Origin: Opitutus sp.
GTDB lineage: Bacteria > Verrucomicrobiota > Verrucomicrobiia > Opitutales > Opitutaceae
DNA length: 64,000 nucleotides
Assembly: GCA_009695305.1 (NCBI GenBank)
Contig: SIBG01000002.1
Location: 33,156-97,155 of the forward strand
Direction: 5' to 3'
Shown here one piece after another: positions 1-8,603 of the stretch (positions are counted from its first letter, which is position 1; each line of letters starts with the position of its first letter). The notes beneath the pieces were generated by a model. That model was not told the DNA's origin. It saw only the letters and a list, made by a program, of their open reading frames with translations, and searched no databases. Both the position numbers and the translations under genes were made by a program.

Positions 1-1
1 T

Positions 2-2314
2 GAAATCCTCACGCGGGCCAAGCACCCCAATGCCGACAAGCTCTCCGTCTGCACGGTGGATGTGGGCCCCGCTGGCGGCGTGAAGACCATCGTGTGCGGC
101 GCGCACAATTGCGACGCCGGCCATCGCGTGCTCGTCGCGCTGCCCGGCGCCGTCCTGCCCGGCAATTTCCAAATCAAGCAGTCAAAAATCCGCGGCCAGG
201 CCTCCGACGGCATGATGTGCTCGCCCGACGAAATCGGCCTGGGCAGCGATCACAGCGGCCTGCTGATTCTCTCCGGCCAGCCCGCGCTCGGCGCCGCCAT
301 GAACGCCGTGCTTCCGCCCGGCGACACTGTATTCGACATCGAAATCACGCCGAACCGCCCCGATTGCCAATCGCACCTCGGCATCGCCCGCGAACTCGCC
401 GCGTGGTTCAAGCTGCCGCTCGTCTACCCGCAGGAAAAATTCCGCGGTGATGTCACCGATGCGATCACCCGCACCGATCTGCTCAGTGCGGTCCGCGTGG
501 ACTCGTCTGAGGATTGCCCGCTTTACACCGCGCACCTCATCACCGGCATCAAGATCGGCCCGAGCCCGGCGTGGATGCAGACCCGCCTCCAGGCCGTCGG
601 CCTCCGCCCGATTAACAATGTCGTGGACGTCGGCAACTACGTGATGCTCGAGACCGGCCAGCCGCTGCACGCGTTCGATGCGCGCAAGCTCGGTGGCAAC
701 CAGATCATCGTCCGCCACGCCGCCGACGGCGAAAAAATCACCACCCTCGACGACAAGGAGCGCACGCTCACCAGCAGGATGCTCGTCATCGCCGACGCGC
801 AGAAACCGGTCGTCATCGCCGGCATCATGGGCGGCCAGAATTCCGGCGTGAGCGCCGACACCACCGACCTTGTCCTCGAGTGCGCCATCTTCAAGCGCCA
901 ATCCACCCGGTGGACGTCGCGCCGCCTCGGTCTTTCGTCGGACTCTTCCTATCGCTACGAACGCGGCGTCGATCCGCACAGCGCCCTCGAAGCCGCCTAC
1001 CGGGCCGTCGATCTCATCATCGAGACTGCCGGCGGCCAGGTCGTCGGCCCCGTTTACAAAGTCGGCGGCGACGTGCCGTGGCAGCGCGAGGTGGTCGTCA
1101 CGCACGGCTTCATCTGCGAGAAGCTTGGTTTCGAGATTCCCGAGGCCGAAATGGAAACCGCATTCGAGTCCCTCGAACTCAACGTCACGCACAAGGAGCC
1201 CACCGATCTCCGCGGCACCGCGTGGACCGTCAGCATCCCAAGCTGGCGCGACGATCTCGACCGACCCATCGACCTCGTCGAGGAAGTGCTACGACTTTTT
1301 GGCACGGAGAAAATTCCCGCAGCCGTCGTTACGGCGCCGGGCCTCGTCGGCGACGACGATCCGGTCGTGCTCTTCAATCGCCGCGTGACGGACTACCTGG
1401 TCGGCCACGATTTCCACGAGTGCGTGAACTACACGCTGCGCCCCGCGCAGGAACTCGCCACGTGGGTCTCGGCGACCGCCGCGCAGGAACTCGCGCTCGC
1501 CAATCCCTTCGTCGACGACCAGTCGCATCTGCGCCCGACCCTGATCATGGGCCTGCTCGATTCGCTCAAGCTCAACCAGTCGCGTGGCGTCGCCGCCTCG
1601 CTCCTTTGCGAGACCGGCCGGGTATTTATCGAGCACAACGGCCAGAATCTCGAGTGCGCCGCGGTCGCGTTCATCATCACCGAGTCCGGCGCCGACCGGC
1701 CCTGGCTCAAGCGGGCGCCCGCTGATTTCTATTCGGTGAAGCACCACGTCACCGCTCTCGCCACCGCCGCCGGCGTTGACCTCGCGCGGCACTCACTGGC
1801 GCCGATCATCGGCCCGTTTTTCGGCTGGCAGGAGGGGCATTCCGCCGCGGCCGGCGAAATGGCCCACGGCTGGACGGCGCGCTTCGGCCTGTTGAATCTC
1901 GCGATGGTCAAGCAGCTGGGCGTCGCGGGCCAAGTCTACGCCGGCATCTTCGCGATCTTGCCAGAGCAACTCAACGCGACCTCCGCGCGCCGCCGCTACG
2001 CCGACTTCAGCCTCTTCCCGGCGGCGCTGCGCGACCTCGCGCTCGTGGTCGACGAGCCGACGCCGGCGACCGACGTGCAACGGGCGCTGGTGAAAATCGC
2101 CCGCGTCGCGGTGGGCCCCGCCTTCGCGCTCGAAAGCATCAAGGTCTTCGATGTCTATCGCGGCAAGGGATTGCCGGAAGGGAAGAAGAGCCTCGCCTTC
2201 GGCCTCGTATTTCGTGCCGCCGAACGCACCCTCACCGACGAAGAAGTAAACGTCGTCTTCCAAAAAGTGCAGGACGAGATCGTGAAGACCTCCGGCTGGC
2301 AGGTGCGGAAGTAG
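2..2314 (+). CDS. pheT: Phenylalanyl-tRNA synthetase beta subunit, 5' partial
   Basis: The beta subunit of the alpha2-beta2 PheRS charges tRNA-Phe in the cytoplasm. The frame is already open at base 2 and reads ILTRAKHPNADKLSVC, the N-terminal tRNA-binding (OB/MetG-like) domain, so the start lies upstream of the window. The B3/4 editing domain follows (VVDVGNYVMLETGQPLHAFD around residue 210), then B5, and a C-terminal FDX-ACB domain (last ~95 residues, from RRRYADFSLFPAALRDLALV). About 770 residues are present, close to the usual ~800. pheS would be expected just upstream. It converges on the DUF1501 gene with a 20-base gap. The call is secure. Confidence 0.97.
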   Translation, partial: EILTRAKHPNADKLSVCTVDVGPAGGVKTIVCGAHNCDAGHRVLVALPGAVLPGNFQIKQSKIRGQASDGMMCSPDEIGLGSDHSGLLILSGQPALGAAMNAVLPPGDTVFDIEITPNRPDCQSHLGIARELAAWFKLPLVYPQEKFRGDVTDAITRTDLLSAVRVDSSEDCPLYTAHLITGIKIGPSPAWMQTRLQAVGLRPINNVVDVGNYVMLETGQPLHAFDARKLGGNQIIVRHAADGEKITTLDDKERTLTSRMLVIADAQKPVVIAGIMGGQNSGVSADTTDLVLECAIFKRQSTRWTSRRLGLSSDSSYRYERGVDPHSALEAAYRAVDLIIETAGGQVVGPVYKVGGDVPWQREVVVTHGFICEKLGFEIPEAEMETAFESLELNVTHKEPTDLRGTAWTVSIPSWRDDLDRPIDLVEEVLRLFGTEKIPAAVVTAPGLVGDDDPVVLFNRRVTDYLVGHDFHECVNYTLRPAQELATWVSATAAQELALANPFVDDQSHLRPTLIMGLLDSLKLNQSRGVAASLLCETGRVFIEHNGQNLECAAVAFIITESGADRPWLKRAPADFYSVKHHVTALATAAGVDLARHSLAPIIGPFFGWQEGHSAAAGEMAHGWTARFGLLNLAMVKQLGVAGQVYAGIFAILPEQLNATSARRRYADFSLFPAALRDLALVVDEPTPATDVQRALVKIARVAVGPAFALESIKVFDVYRGKGLPEGKKSLAFGLVFRAAERTLTDEEVNVVFQKVQDEIVKTSGWQVRK

Positions 2315-2334
2315 TTCTCGGTTTCCTGCCCTGG

Positions 2335-3795
2335 CTACGCGATCGCTTTCGTGATCACATTCCCCGCCACGTCTGTCAGCCGTTCGTTGCGGCCGTTGTG
2401 GCGATAGGTGAGGCGGGTGTGGTCGAGGCCGAGCAGGTGCAGGATCGTCGCGTGGATGTCGTGCACGTGCGCGACTTCGCCTTCGGCGCGCAGGCCCACG
2501 GCGTCGGTCGTGCCGATGGCCTGGCCGCCTTTCACGCCGCCGCCGGCGAGCCACATGGAAAAGCCGTGCGGGTTGTGGTCGCGGCCGTTGCTGCCCTCGC
2601 TCATCGGCATGCGGCCAAATTCGCCGCCCCAGATCACGAGCGTCGAGTCGAGCAGGCCGCGCGATTTTAGATCCTTGAGCAGGCCGGCGACGGGGAGGTC
2701 GCTCGCGCCACAGAGCTTGGAGTGGTTGCCCTCCATGTCGGAGTGGCCGTCCCAGCCGTTGGTGTCGCCGCAGTAAAGCTGCACGAAGCGCACGCCGCGC
2801 TCAACCATGCGGCGCGCGAGCAGGCAGCGCAGGCCAAACTCCGCCGTGCGCGGCTCGTCGAGGCCGTAGAGGATGCGCGTGGCGGTGGTTTCCTTGGAAA
2901 CATCCACGACCTCGGGCGCGTGGCTCTGCATCCGGAACGCCAGCTCGTAGGCTGCGATGCGCGCACCGAGTTCGGAGTCCTCGTCACCGGGCGCGAGCTG
3001 CCCGCGATTGAGCTGGTTGATGAAGTCGACGGTCGCGCGCTGCTGCTGCGCGCTGACGCCCTTCGGCGTGTTGAGATTGAGAATCGGCGATTCGCCCCCG
3101 CGCAGGATCGTGCCCTGGAAGGCCGCGGGCATGTAGCCGTTGCTCCACGCGGGCGCGCCGCCTTTCACCCAGCCCGCCGGATCGGGCATGACGACAAACG
3201 CGGGCATGTTTTGGTTTTCCGAACCGAGCCCGTAGGTCGCCCAAGCGCCGAGGCTCGGCCGGCCCATCAAAATCGAGCCGGTGTTCATCTGGTAGACCGA
3301 CTCGGGGTGCGTGACGCTGTCCGCACGGCAGCTGCGGATGACGCACAAATCGTCGGCGCAACTGGCGATGTGCGGGAGGAAATCGGAAATCTCGATCCCC
3401 GATTGCCCGCGCGGCCGGAATTCCCGCAGCGGAGCAAGGAGCTTGTTCTTCGCGACGGCGCGACGCGTCTTGAACGTGCCGAACGACTCCGGGATCGGCT
3501 GCCCCGCGAGGCGGATGAGCTCGGGCTTAGGGTCGAGCAGATCGACGTGGCTCGGGCCGCCCGACATGAAAAGGAAGATCACGCGCTGCGCCTTGGCCGG
3601 GAAGTGCGGCGGCTTCGGCGCAAAGGGATTCGCGTTCGCGTTCAACGCGGCGGACGCGGCGAGCAGGCCGTCGCGGTTGAGCAGCGCGGAGAGGGCGAGC
3701 ATGCCGCAGCCGCCGCCGGCGTGCGCAAGGAACGAGCGGCGCGACACGGGCGATGCGGCGAATCCGCCGGGGCCGGGGCAGTAGTCAGTCGACAT
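2335..3795 (-). CDS. DUF1501 family secreted protein
   Basis: 486 residues. The N-terminus carries a twin-arginine-like signal (SRRSFLAHAGGGCGMLALSAL), so export is likely. The body matches DUF1501, a sulfatase-like family common in Planctomycetes and Verrucomicrobia: FLFMSGGPSHVDLLDPKPEL, a GDTNGWDGHSD region and a C-terminal GRDHNPHGFSMWLAGGGVKGG stretch. I chose the ATG at 3795; a TTG two codons upstream is also open. The start lies inside the last codons of the upstream PSD1 gene, implying translational coupling. These two families are usually found as a pair; the substrate is unknown. Confidence 0.93.
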   Translation of the reverse strand: MSTDYCPGPGGFAASPVSRRSFLAHAGGGCGMLALSALLNRDGLLAASAALNANANPFAPKPPHFPAKAQRVIFLFMSGGPSHVDLLDPKPELIRLAGQPIPESFGTFKTRRAVAKNKLLAPLREFRPRGQSGIEISDFLPHIASCADDLCVIRSCRADSVTHPESVYQMNTGSILMGRPSLGAWATYGLGSENQNMPAFVVMPDPAGWVKGGAPAWSNGYMPAAFQGTILRGGESPILNLNTPKGVSAQQQRATVDFINQLNRGQLAPGDEDSELGARIAAYELAFRMQSHAPEVVDVSKETTATRILYGLDEPRTAEFGLRCLLARRMVERGVRFVQLYCGDTNGWDGHSDMEGNHSKLCGASDLPVAGLLKDLKSRGLLDSTLVIWGGEFGRMPMSEGSNGRDHNPHGFSMWLAGGGVKGGQAIGTTDAVGLRAEGEVAHVHDIHATILHLLGLDHTRLTYRHNGRNERLTDVAGNVITKAIA

Positions 3796-6229
3796 AGACA
3801 AAAGCGTTGAGGTTGAAGAGTCCGCGACACAGCTCGGCGAGCGGCGAGTGCGCGAGAAAATCCTGCGAGAGCCGGCGCTCCTGCCCCGTCGGCCCGCGGC
3901 CGATGATCAGGCGGTAGGCGAGGGTCAGGCGCGCTTCGGGCGACTCGGCCTCACGCTCGACTCGTTCGGCGGTGCGTGTGGCGGCGGCGAGCACCTCGTC
4001 GGCATTGAGCAATGTGAGCGACTGGGGCGCGGTCGTGCTGCGCTCGCGCGCGGAGCAGCTCAGGTTGTTGTCCGGCGCGTCGAAGACCTCGAGGAACGGG
4101 AAGCGGAGGTTGCGCCGCGCAAAGATGTAGAGGCTGCGGCGGGCGTGGTCGCGCGGGTCGGCGCTCACGGTCCAGCCCTTGGCGCCGGCATAGAGTTCAC
4201 GCGGGATCGGCGGGAACACGCCGGGCCCGCCGACCTGCGGGTTGAGCTGGCCGCTGATCGCGAGCAGGCTGTCGCGGATGACTTCGCCCTCAAGCCGTAG
4301 GCGGTTCATGCGCGAGTAGAGTTTGTTTTCCGGATCGCGGGCGCGCGTCGCAGGCGTGGCGGCGGTCGATTGGCGGTAGGTGGCCGAGAGAAGCATCACG
4401 CGGTGCAGGTGTTTCACGCTCCAGCCGCGCGCGACGAATTCCGACGCAAGCCAGTCGAGCAGCGCGGGGTGCGAGGGTTTCTGCCCGTGCGTGCCGAAGT
4501 CGCTCGGCGTCGCGACGAGGGCGCGGCCGAAATGGTGCCGCCAGACCCGGTTCACCATCACGCGCGCCGTGAGCGGATTCGTCCGGCTCGCGACCCATTC
4601 GGCGAGCCCGGCACGTTTCGTCGAGACGGGCGGCGGTGCGGCGAGCACGTCGGGAAACGCGGGCGCGACTTCGGCGCCGGGCTGGTTGTAGTCACCGCGG
4701 TGGAGGACGTGGGTTTTGAGCGGCGGGCCGTTTTGCAACGAGAGCGTGGCGGGAAGCAGCGGTGGCTTCGGAAACGGCCGCAACCGCTCGTGCAGTTTCG
4801 CGAGCGCTTCCTTTTCCGGCTTTTTCAGCGCGGCCGCGAGTTCCTTGGGCGTGATCTCGACGAGGTGGACCGTCTCCAGAAAGAGATTCTGTTGCTCGGT
4901 GGTGCGCTGCTCCGCGGGAATCGCGTGCGCCCCCCGGCCCTCCGGCGAGAGCGTGGCCAGCTTGCGAGCATAGATGCGCTGCCGCGCCGGACCCTCGATC
5001 ACATCGATCTCCGACTGAATGGAGGCAGTGAGTTCCTTGTAGCGTGCGGTCGCGGCCTCGTGCTCGGCCCGCTCGGCGGCGGTCGGCACCGGCAGGTCGG
5101 TGCGGAACTTCACGGACGTGAAGAACGCCTGCAGCGAGTAGTAGTCGCGCTGCGCGATCGGCTCGAATTTGTGATCGTGGCAGCGCGCGCAGCCGAGCGT
5201 GAGGCCGAGGAAGGCGAGCGACGCCGTGTCGGTCATGTCGTTGAGTGTGTTGCGCCGGCGCTGCACTTGGTCGGCGGAGTCCACCATGTCCGGGCCGAGC
5301 AGGTTGAACGCGGTCGCGATCAGCGCGTCGGGCTCGGCGGGAAACAGCTCGTCGCCGGCGATCTGCTCGCGGACGAAGCGGTCGTAGGGTTTGTCGGCGT
5401 TGAAGGCGCCCACGACGTAGTCGCGGTAGCGCCACGCGTGCGGGCGGACGGTGTCGCTCTCGAAGCCGTCGCTCTCCGCAAAGCGTGCGAGGTCGAGCCA
5501 GTGGCGGCCCCAGCGCTCGCCGTAGTGCGGCGACGCCAGGAGGCGCTCGACGAGACGTTCATAGGCATCGGGCGCGGCGTCGCGCACAAACGCATCGATG
5601 TCCCCCGGCGTCGGTGGCAGGCCGATGAGGTCTAGCGTCACGCGGCGGATGAGCGTCTCCTTCTCTGCGGCCGCCGCGGGCGCGAGCGCTTTCGCTTCGA
5701 GCTCCGCGAGGATGAATCGATCGATCGGCGTGCGGACAGCGGCGGCGTTTTTCACCGCGGGTGGCTCGGGCCGGCGAACGGGCTGGAACGACCAGTGCGC
5801 GCGATCGTCGGCGGTGATGGCGAAGACCTTTTTTGCGGCCGCCGGGGCGCCGGGAGTCTTGTCGAGCGGCCGAGCGTAGGGCGCGCCGGCGGCGATCCAA
5901 TCGGCTATCTGGTGGATAGCGGCATCGGGGAGCTTGGCCTCCTTGTGCGGCATCCCGGGCTCCTCGAGGTGCGCGACCATTTTGTAGAGCAGGCTCGCCT
6001 GTGGCTGGCCGGGCACGATGGCGGCGCCACTCTCGCCGCCGCGCAAGAGGGTATCACGCGTCACGAGGTCGAGGCCGGCCTTGGTCTTCTCGCCGCCGTG
6101 GCACGACACGCAGTGCGTCTCGAGCAGCGTGAGCACGCCGCCGGCACCGTGGCCGAGCGGGAGTTTTTCCTGCGCGCCCAGCGTCGCGCCGAACGCGAGG
6201 GCGGAAAGCAGGACAGCGTGGCGTTTCAT
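3785..6229 (-). CDS. PSD1 and planctomycete cytochrome C domain protein
   Basis: 814 residues with a signal peptide (MKRHAVLLSALAFGATLGAQ). An N-terminal PSCyt1 (planctomycete cytochrome C-like) domain contains the heme-type motif CVSCHGG near residue 38. It is followed by DUF1549 (PSCyt2; DRFILAELEAKALAP onward, with a second CARCHDHKFEP motif near residue 350) and a C-terminal DUF1553 (PSD1; NPLTARVMVNRVWRHHFGRA). It overlaps the following DUF1501 gene and is divergent from gatC. The family is thought to act in the periplasm, possibly in glycan breakdown, but no member's reaction is settled, so the function here is open. Confidence 0.93.
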   Translation of the reverse strand: MKRHAVLLSALAFGATLGAQEKLPLGHGAGGVLTLLETHCVSCHGGEKTKAGLDLVTRDTLLRGGESGAAIVPGQPQASLLYKMVAHLEEPGMPHKEAKLPDAAIHQIADWIAAGAPYARPLDKTPGAPAAAKKVFAITADDRAHWSFQPVRRPEPPAVKNAAAVRTPIDRFILAELEAKALAPAAAAEKETLIRRVTLDLIGLPPTPGDIDAFVRDAAPDAYERLVERLLASPHYGERWGRHWLDLARFAESDGFESDTVRPHAWRYRDYVVGAFNADKPYDRFVREQIAGDELFPAEPDALIATAFNLLGPDMVDSADQVQRRRNTLNDMTDTASLAFLGLTLGCARCHDHKFEPIAQRDYYSLQAFFTSVKFRTDLPVPTAAERAEHEAATARYKELTASIQSEIDVIEGPARQRIYARKLATLSPEGRGAHAIPAEQRTTEQQNLFLETVHLVEITPKELAAALKKPEKEALAKLHERLRPFPKPPLLPATLSLQNGPPLKTHVLHRGDYNQPGAEVAPAFPDVLAAPPPVSTKRAGLAEWVASRTNPLTARVMVNRVWRHHFGRALVATPSDFGTHGQKPSHPALLDWLASEFVARGWSVKHLHRVMLLSATYRQSTAATPATRARDPENKLYSRMNRLRLEGEVIRDSLLAISGQLNPQVGGPGVFPPIPRELYAGAKGWTVSADPRDHARRSLYIFARRNLRFPFLEVFDAPDNNLSCSARERSTTAPQSLTLLNADEVLAAATRTAERVEREAESPEARLTLAYRLIIGRGPTGQERRLSQDFLAHSPLAELCRGLFNLNAFVYVD

Positions 6230-6354
6230 GCGGGGTGGGGTGTGGAGAGGCTGGCACCTGCCGCGGGAAAATCAACGCAGAGTTGCGCGGCCCGCGGAGG
6301 ATTTGTCCGTTGCTTCGCGCGGCAGCGTTTGCCCTACTGCGCGTTTTCCCCGTC

Positions 6355-6645
6355 ATGTCCACCGCGCCTCAACTCGACATCGATCTCATCGCCAAACTCG
6401 CCCGCCTGGCGCTCACGCCCGGGGAAAAAGCAAAATTCGCCCAGCAGCTCGGCGATGTGCTCCACCACATCGAGCAGCTCTCCAAAGTTGACGTTTCTGG
6501 GGTCGAGCCCACCGCGCACGCGTCGCCGGTCTTCAATGTCTGGGCCGACGACATCGCGCAGCCCGGTTTGTCCGCCGAGGCGGCGCTAATGAACGCGCCG
6601 GCCCAGCGCGACCATATGGTCGTCGTCCCAAAGGTCGTCGAATAG
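6355..6645 (+). CDS. gatC: Asp-tRNA(Asn)/Glu-tRNA(Gln) amidotransferase subunit C
   Basis: 96 residues. GatC stabilises the GatCAB amidotransferase, which turns Glu-tRNA(Gln) and Asp-tRNA(Asn) into Gln-tRNA and Asn-tRNA. The family pattern is clear: [20 protein letters not shown], then [21 protein letters not shown] chose the ATG at 6355 because homology starts there; the open frame extends 40 codons upstream through non-conserved sequence. gatA starts 7 bases after the stop, so gatC and gatA form one operon. Confidence 0.95.
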   Translation: MSTAPQLDIDLIAKLARLALTPGEKAKFAQQLGDVLHHIEQLSKVDVSGVEPTAHASPVFNVWADDIAQPGLSAEAALMNAPAQRDHMVVVPKVVE

Positions 6646-6652
6646 GCCGGCT

Positions 6653-8116
6653 ATGTCGTCCGAACTTTTCCTCCGTCCAATCACCGAGCTGGCCACCGCG
6701 CTCGATGAGAAAAAACTCTCCTCCGTCGAGCTCACGCAGACGGTCATCGCCCGCACCAAAGCGGTCGACGGTCGTGTCAAGGCCTTCAACTCCTTCGACG
6801 AATCCGATGCGCTCACGCAAGCCGCCGCGTCCGATGCCCGCCGCGCGGCGGGGCAGGCGAGGGGCCCGCTCGAGGGGATTCCGATCGGGCTGAAAGATGT
6901 GATCGCCGTCACCGGTCAACCGCTGACCGCCTCGAGCAAGATGCTCGCGAACTTCGTCTCGCCCTACGACGCGACCGTCACGCAGAAGCTCAAGCACGCC
7001 GGCGCCGTCCTCTGGGGCCGGCTCAATTGCGATGAGTTCGCGATGGGCTCCTCCACGGAAAATTCCGCGTTTGGCCCGACCGGAAACCCCTGGGACACCA
7101 CGCGGGTCCCGGGCGGCTCATCCGGCGGCAGTGCCGCCGCGCTCGCCGCGGGCGAAGCGATCGCGACGCTCGGTTCTGACACCGGCGGCTCCATCCGCCA
7201 GCCCGCCGCGCTCTGCGGTGTCGTCGGCCTCAAGCCGACCTACGGCCTCGTCTCGCGCTACGGCCTCATCGCGTTCGCCTCGTCGCTCGATCAGATCGGG
7301 CCCTTTGCGCGCACCGTCGAGGATGCGGCCATCGTGCTCGGCGCGATCGCCGGTCACGACGAGCGTGACTCGACGTCGTTCAAAACCGACATCCCCAATT
7401 ACCGCGCCGAACTCGCGACGCGCAAAGGTCCGTGGAAACTCGGCATCCCGAAGGAATATTTTGGCGAAGGTCTTGATCCGGAAATCGCCACTGCGGTCGA
7501 GCAGGCGATTACGTTCTACCAAAAGCAGGGTTGCGAAATCAAAGAGGTTTCCCTGCCGCACACGCGTTACTGCCTCGACACCTATTACGTCATCGCGACG
7601 GCTGAGGCGTCGTCGAATCTCGCGCGGTATGACGGGATCCGCTACGGCCACCGCTCGAAAAACGCGGCCGACGCCGTGGATCTCTACTCCCAGTCGCGAG
7701 CCGAAGGCTTCGGCCCCGAGGTCAAGCGCCGCATCATCCTCGGCACCTACGTGCTCTCGAGTGGCTACTACGACGCCTACTATCTGCGTGCGCAAAAAGT
7801 CCGCACGCTGATCCGCCAGGATTTTCTGAACGCGTTCCGCGACGTCGATGCGCTGCTCACGCCGACCTCGCCGATGCCGGCGTTTAAGATCGGCGAGAAA
7901 GCCGACCCACTCGCGCTCTACCTCTGCGACATCTACACGATTGGCGTAAATCTCGCCGGCCTCCCCGGCATCAGCGTGCCCTGCGGGTTGACCAAGTCCG
8001 GTCTGCCGATCGGTGCCCAGCTCATCGGTCAGCCGTTCCAGGAAGCCAACCTCCTCGCCCTCGCGCACGCCTACGAACAGGCGCACGAGTGGCGCAACCA
8101 GCATCCCAAGCTCTGA
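6653..8116 (+). CDS. gatA: Asp-tRNA(Asn)/Glu-tRNA(Gln) amidotransferase subunit A
   Basis: 487 residues, full length. This is the glutaminase subunit of GatCAB, an amidase-signature enzyme that releases ammonia from glutamine. The Ser-cisSer-Lys triad is visible as Lys81 ([14 protein letters not shown]), Ser156 ([14 protein letters not shown]) and Ser180 ([13 protein letters not shown]). The stop codon is only 5 bases from the left inverted repeat of the GxxExxY element that separates it from gatB. Confidence 0.97.
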   Translation: MSSELFLRPITELATALDEKKLSSVELTQTVIARTKAVDGRVKAFNSFDESDALTQAAASDARRAAGQARGPLEGIPIGLKDVIAVTGQPLTASSKMLANFVSPYDATVTQKLKHAGAVLWGRLNCDEFAMGSSTENSAFGPTGNPWDTTRVPGGSSGGSAAALAAGEAIATLGSDTGGSIRQPAALCGVVGLKPTYGLVSRYGLIAFASSLDQIGPFARTVEDAAIVLGAIAGHDERDSTSFKTDIPNYRAELATRKGPWKLGIPKEYFGEGLDPEIATAVEQAITFYQKQGCEIKEVSLPHTRYCLDTYYVIATAEASSNLARYDGIRYGHRSKNAADAVDLYSQSRAEGFGPEVKRRIILGTYVLSSGYYDAYYLRAQKVRTLIRQDFLNAFRDVDALLTPTSPMPAFKIGEKADPLALYLCDIYTIGVNLAGLPGISVPCGLTKSGLPIGAQLIGQPFQEANLLALAHAYEQAHEWRNQHPKL

Positions 8117-8121
8117 TTTTG

Positions 8122-8581
8122 CCACAGAGAACACAGAGCTCAGACACAGAGTTCACAGAGGACAAACGTATGAATGATGAGATCAATCGACTGACAGAGC
8201 AGATCATCGGTGCGGCGATCGAGGTTCACAAAGACCTCGGTCCTGGGTTACTGGAGTCGGCCTATCAAAAGGCACTCGCCTACGAATTTCGTCTCAGGGG
8301 ATTGGCCTTTGAGGAGCAGAAATTTTGTGCAGTTCGCTACAAAGATCTGCTCATTGAGGATGCCTATCGGCTCGATTTTCTGGTCGGGCAAAGCGTAGCG
8401 GTGGAACTCAAGGCCATTGATGCACTGCTCGACGTCCACGATGCGCAGGTGCTCACTTACCTCCGCTTCTCGTCCTGTCGGATTGGACTCCTCTTCAATT
8501 TTCGAACCACTCCGCTCACCAAGCACGGTTTACGGCGTTTGGCTCTGTGACCTCTGTGTCCGAGCTCTGTGTTCTCTGTGG
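8122..8581. mobile_element. GxxExxY element with 39-bp inverted ends, inserted between gatA and gatB
   Basis: A 460-bp unit. The left end (8122-8160) contains four CACAGAG heptamers at 8123, 8132, 8145 and 8154. The right end (8543-8581) contains four CTCTGTG heptamers at 8543, 852, 8565 and 8574 (second unit starts at 8552). The two 39-bp ends are inverted copies with two mismatches. Each arm follows heptamer, 2 nt, heptamer, 6 nt, heptamer, 2 nt, heptamer. The only gene inside is the GxxExxY gene, whose stop codon lies in the right arm. There is no transposase. The split of the gatCAB operon argues that this is an insertion. Confidence 0.85.
8170..8550 (+). CDS. GxxExxY protein, predicted PD-(D/E)xK nuclease fold
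   Basis: 126 residues. The family signature reads G26-LL-E29-SA-Y32. Downstream, YRLDFLVGQSVAVELKAIDA gives D69 and the E79-L80-K81 pair expected of a PD-(D/E)xK core. Lineages such as Opitutus and Lentisphaera carry many paralogues; function is not established. I chose the ATG at 8170: it follows the left inverted repeat, and residues encoded upstream are repeat sequence. The gene fills the space between two 39-bp inverted repeats, so it behaves as the cargo or driver of a mobile element. Confidence 0.9.
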   Translation: MNDEINRLTEQIIGAAIEVHKDLGPGLLESAYQKALAYEFRLRGLAFEEQKFCAVRYKDLLIEDAYRLDFLVGQSVAVELKAIDALLDVHDAQVLTYLRFSSCRIGLLFNFRTTPLTKHGLRRLAL

Positions 8582-8603
8582 CCCACTCCTTCACTCCCAG
8601 CTC

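Noticed and set aside
4370..5635. Long plus-strand frame opposite the PSD1 gene
   Set aside because: Arg/Gly/Ala/Val-rich mirror of a clear coding strand; a common artefact of high GC. The minus-strand product has full family motifs.
8122..8581. CRISPR array suspicion from repeated CACAGAG units
   Set aside because: Units are 7 bp with 2-6 bp gaps and are arranged as two inverted clusters around a gene; there are no spacers of even length.
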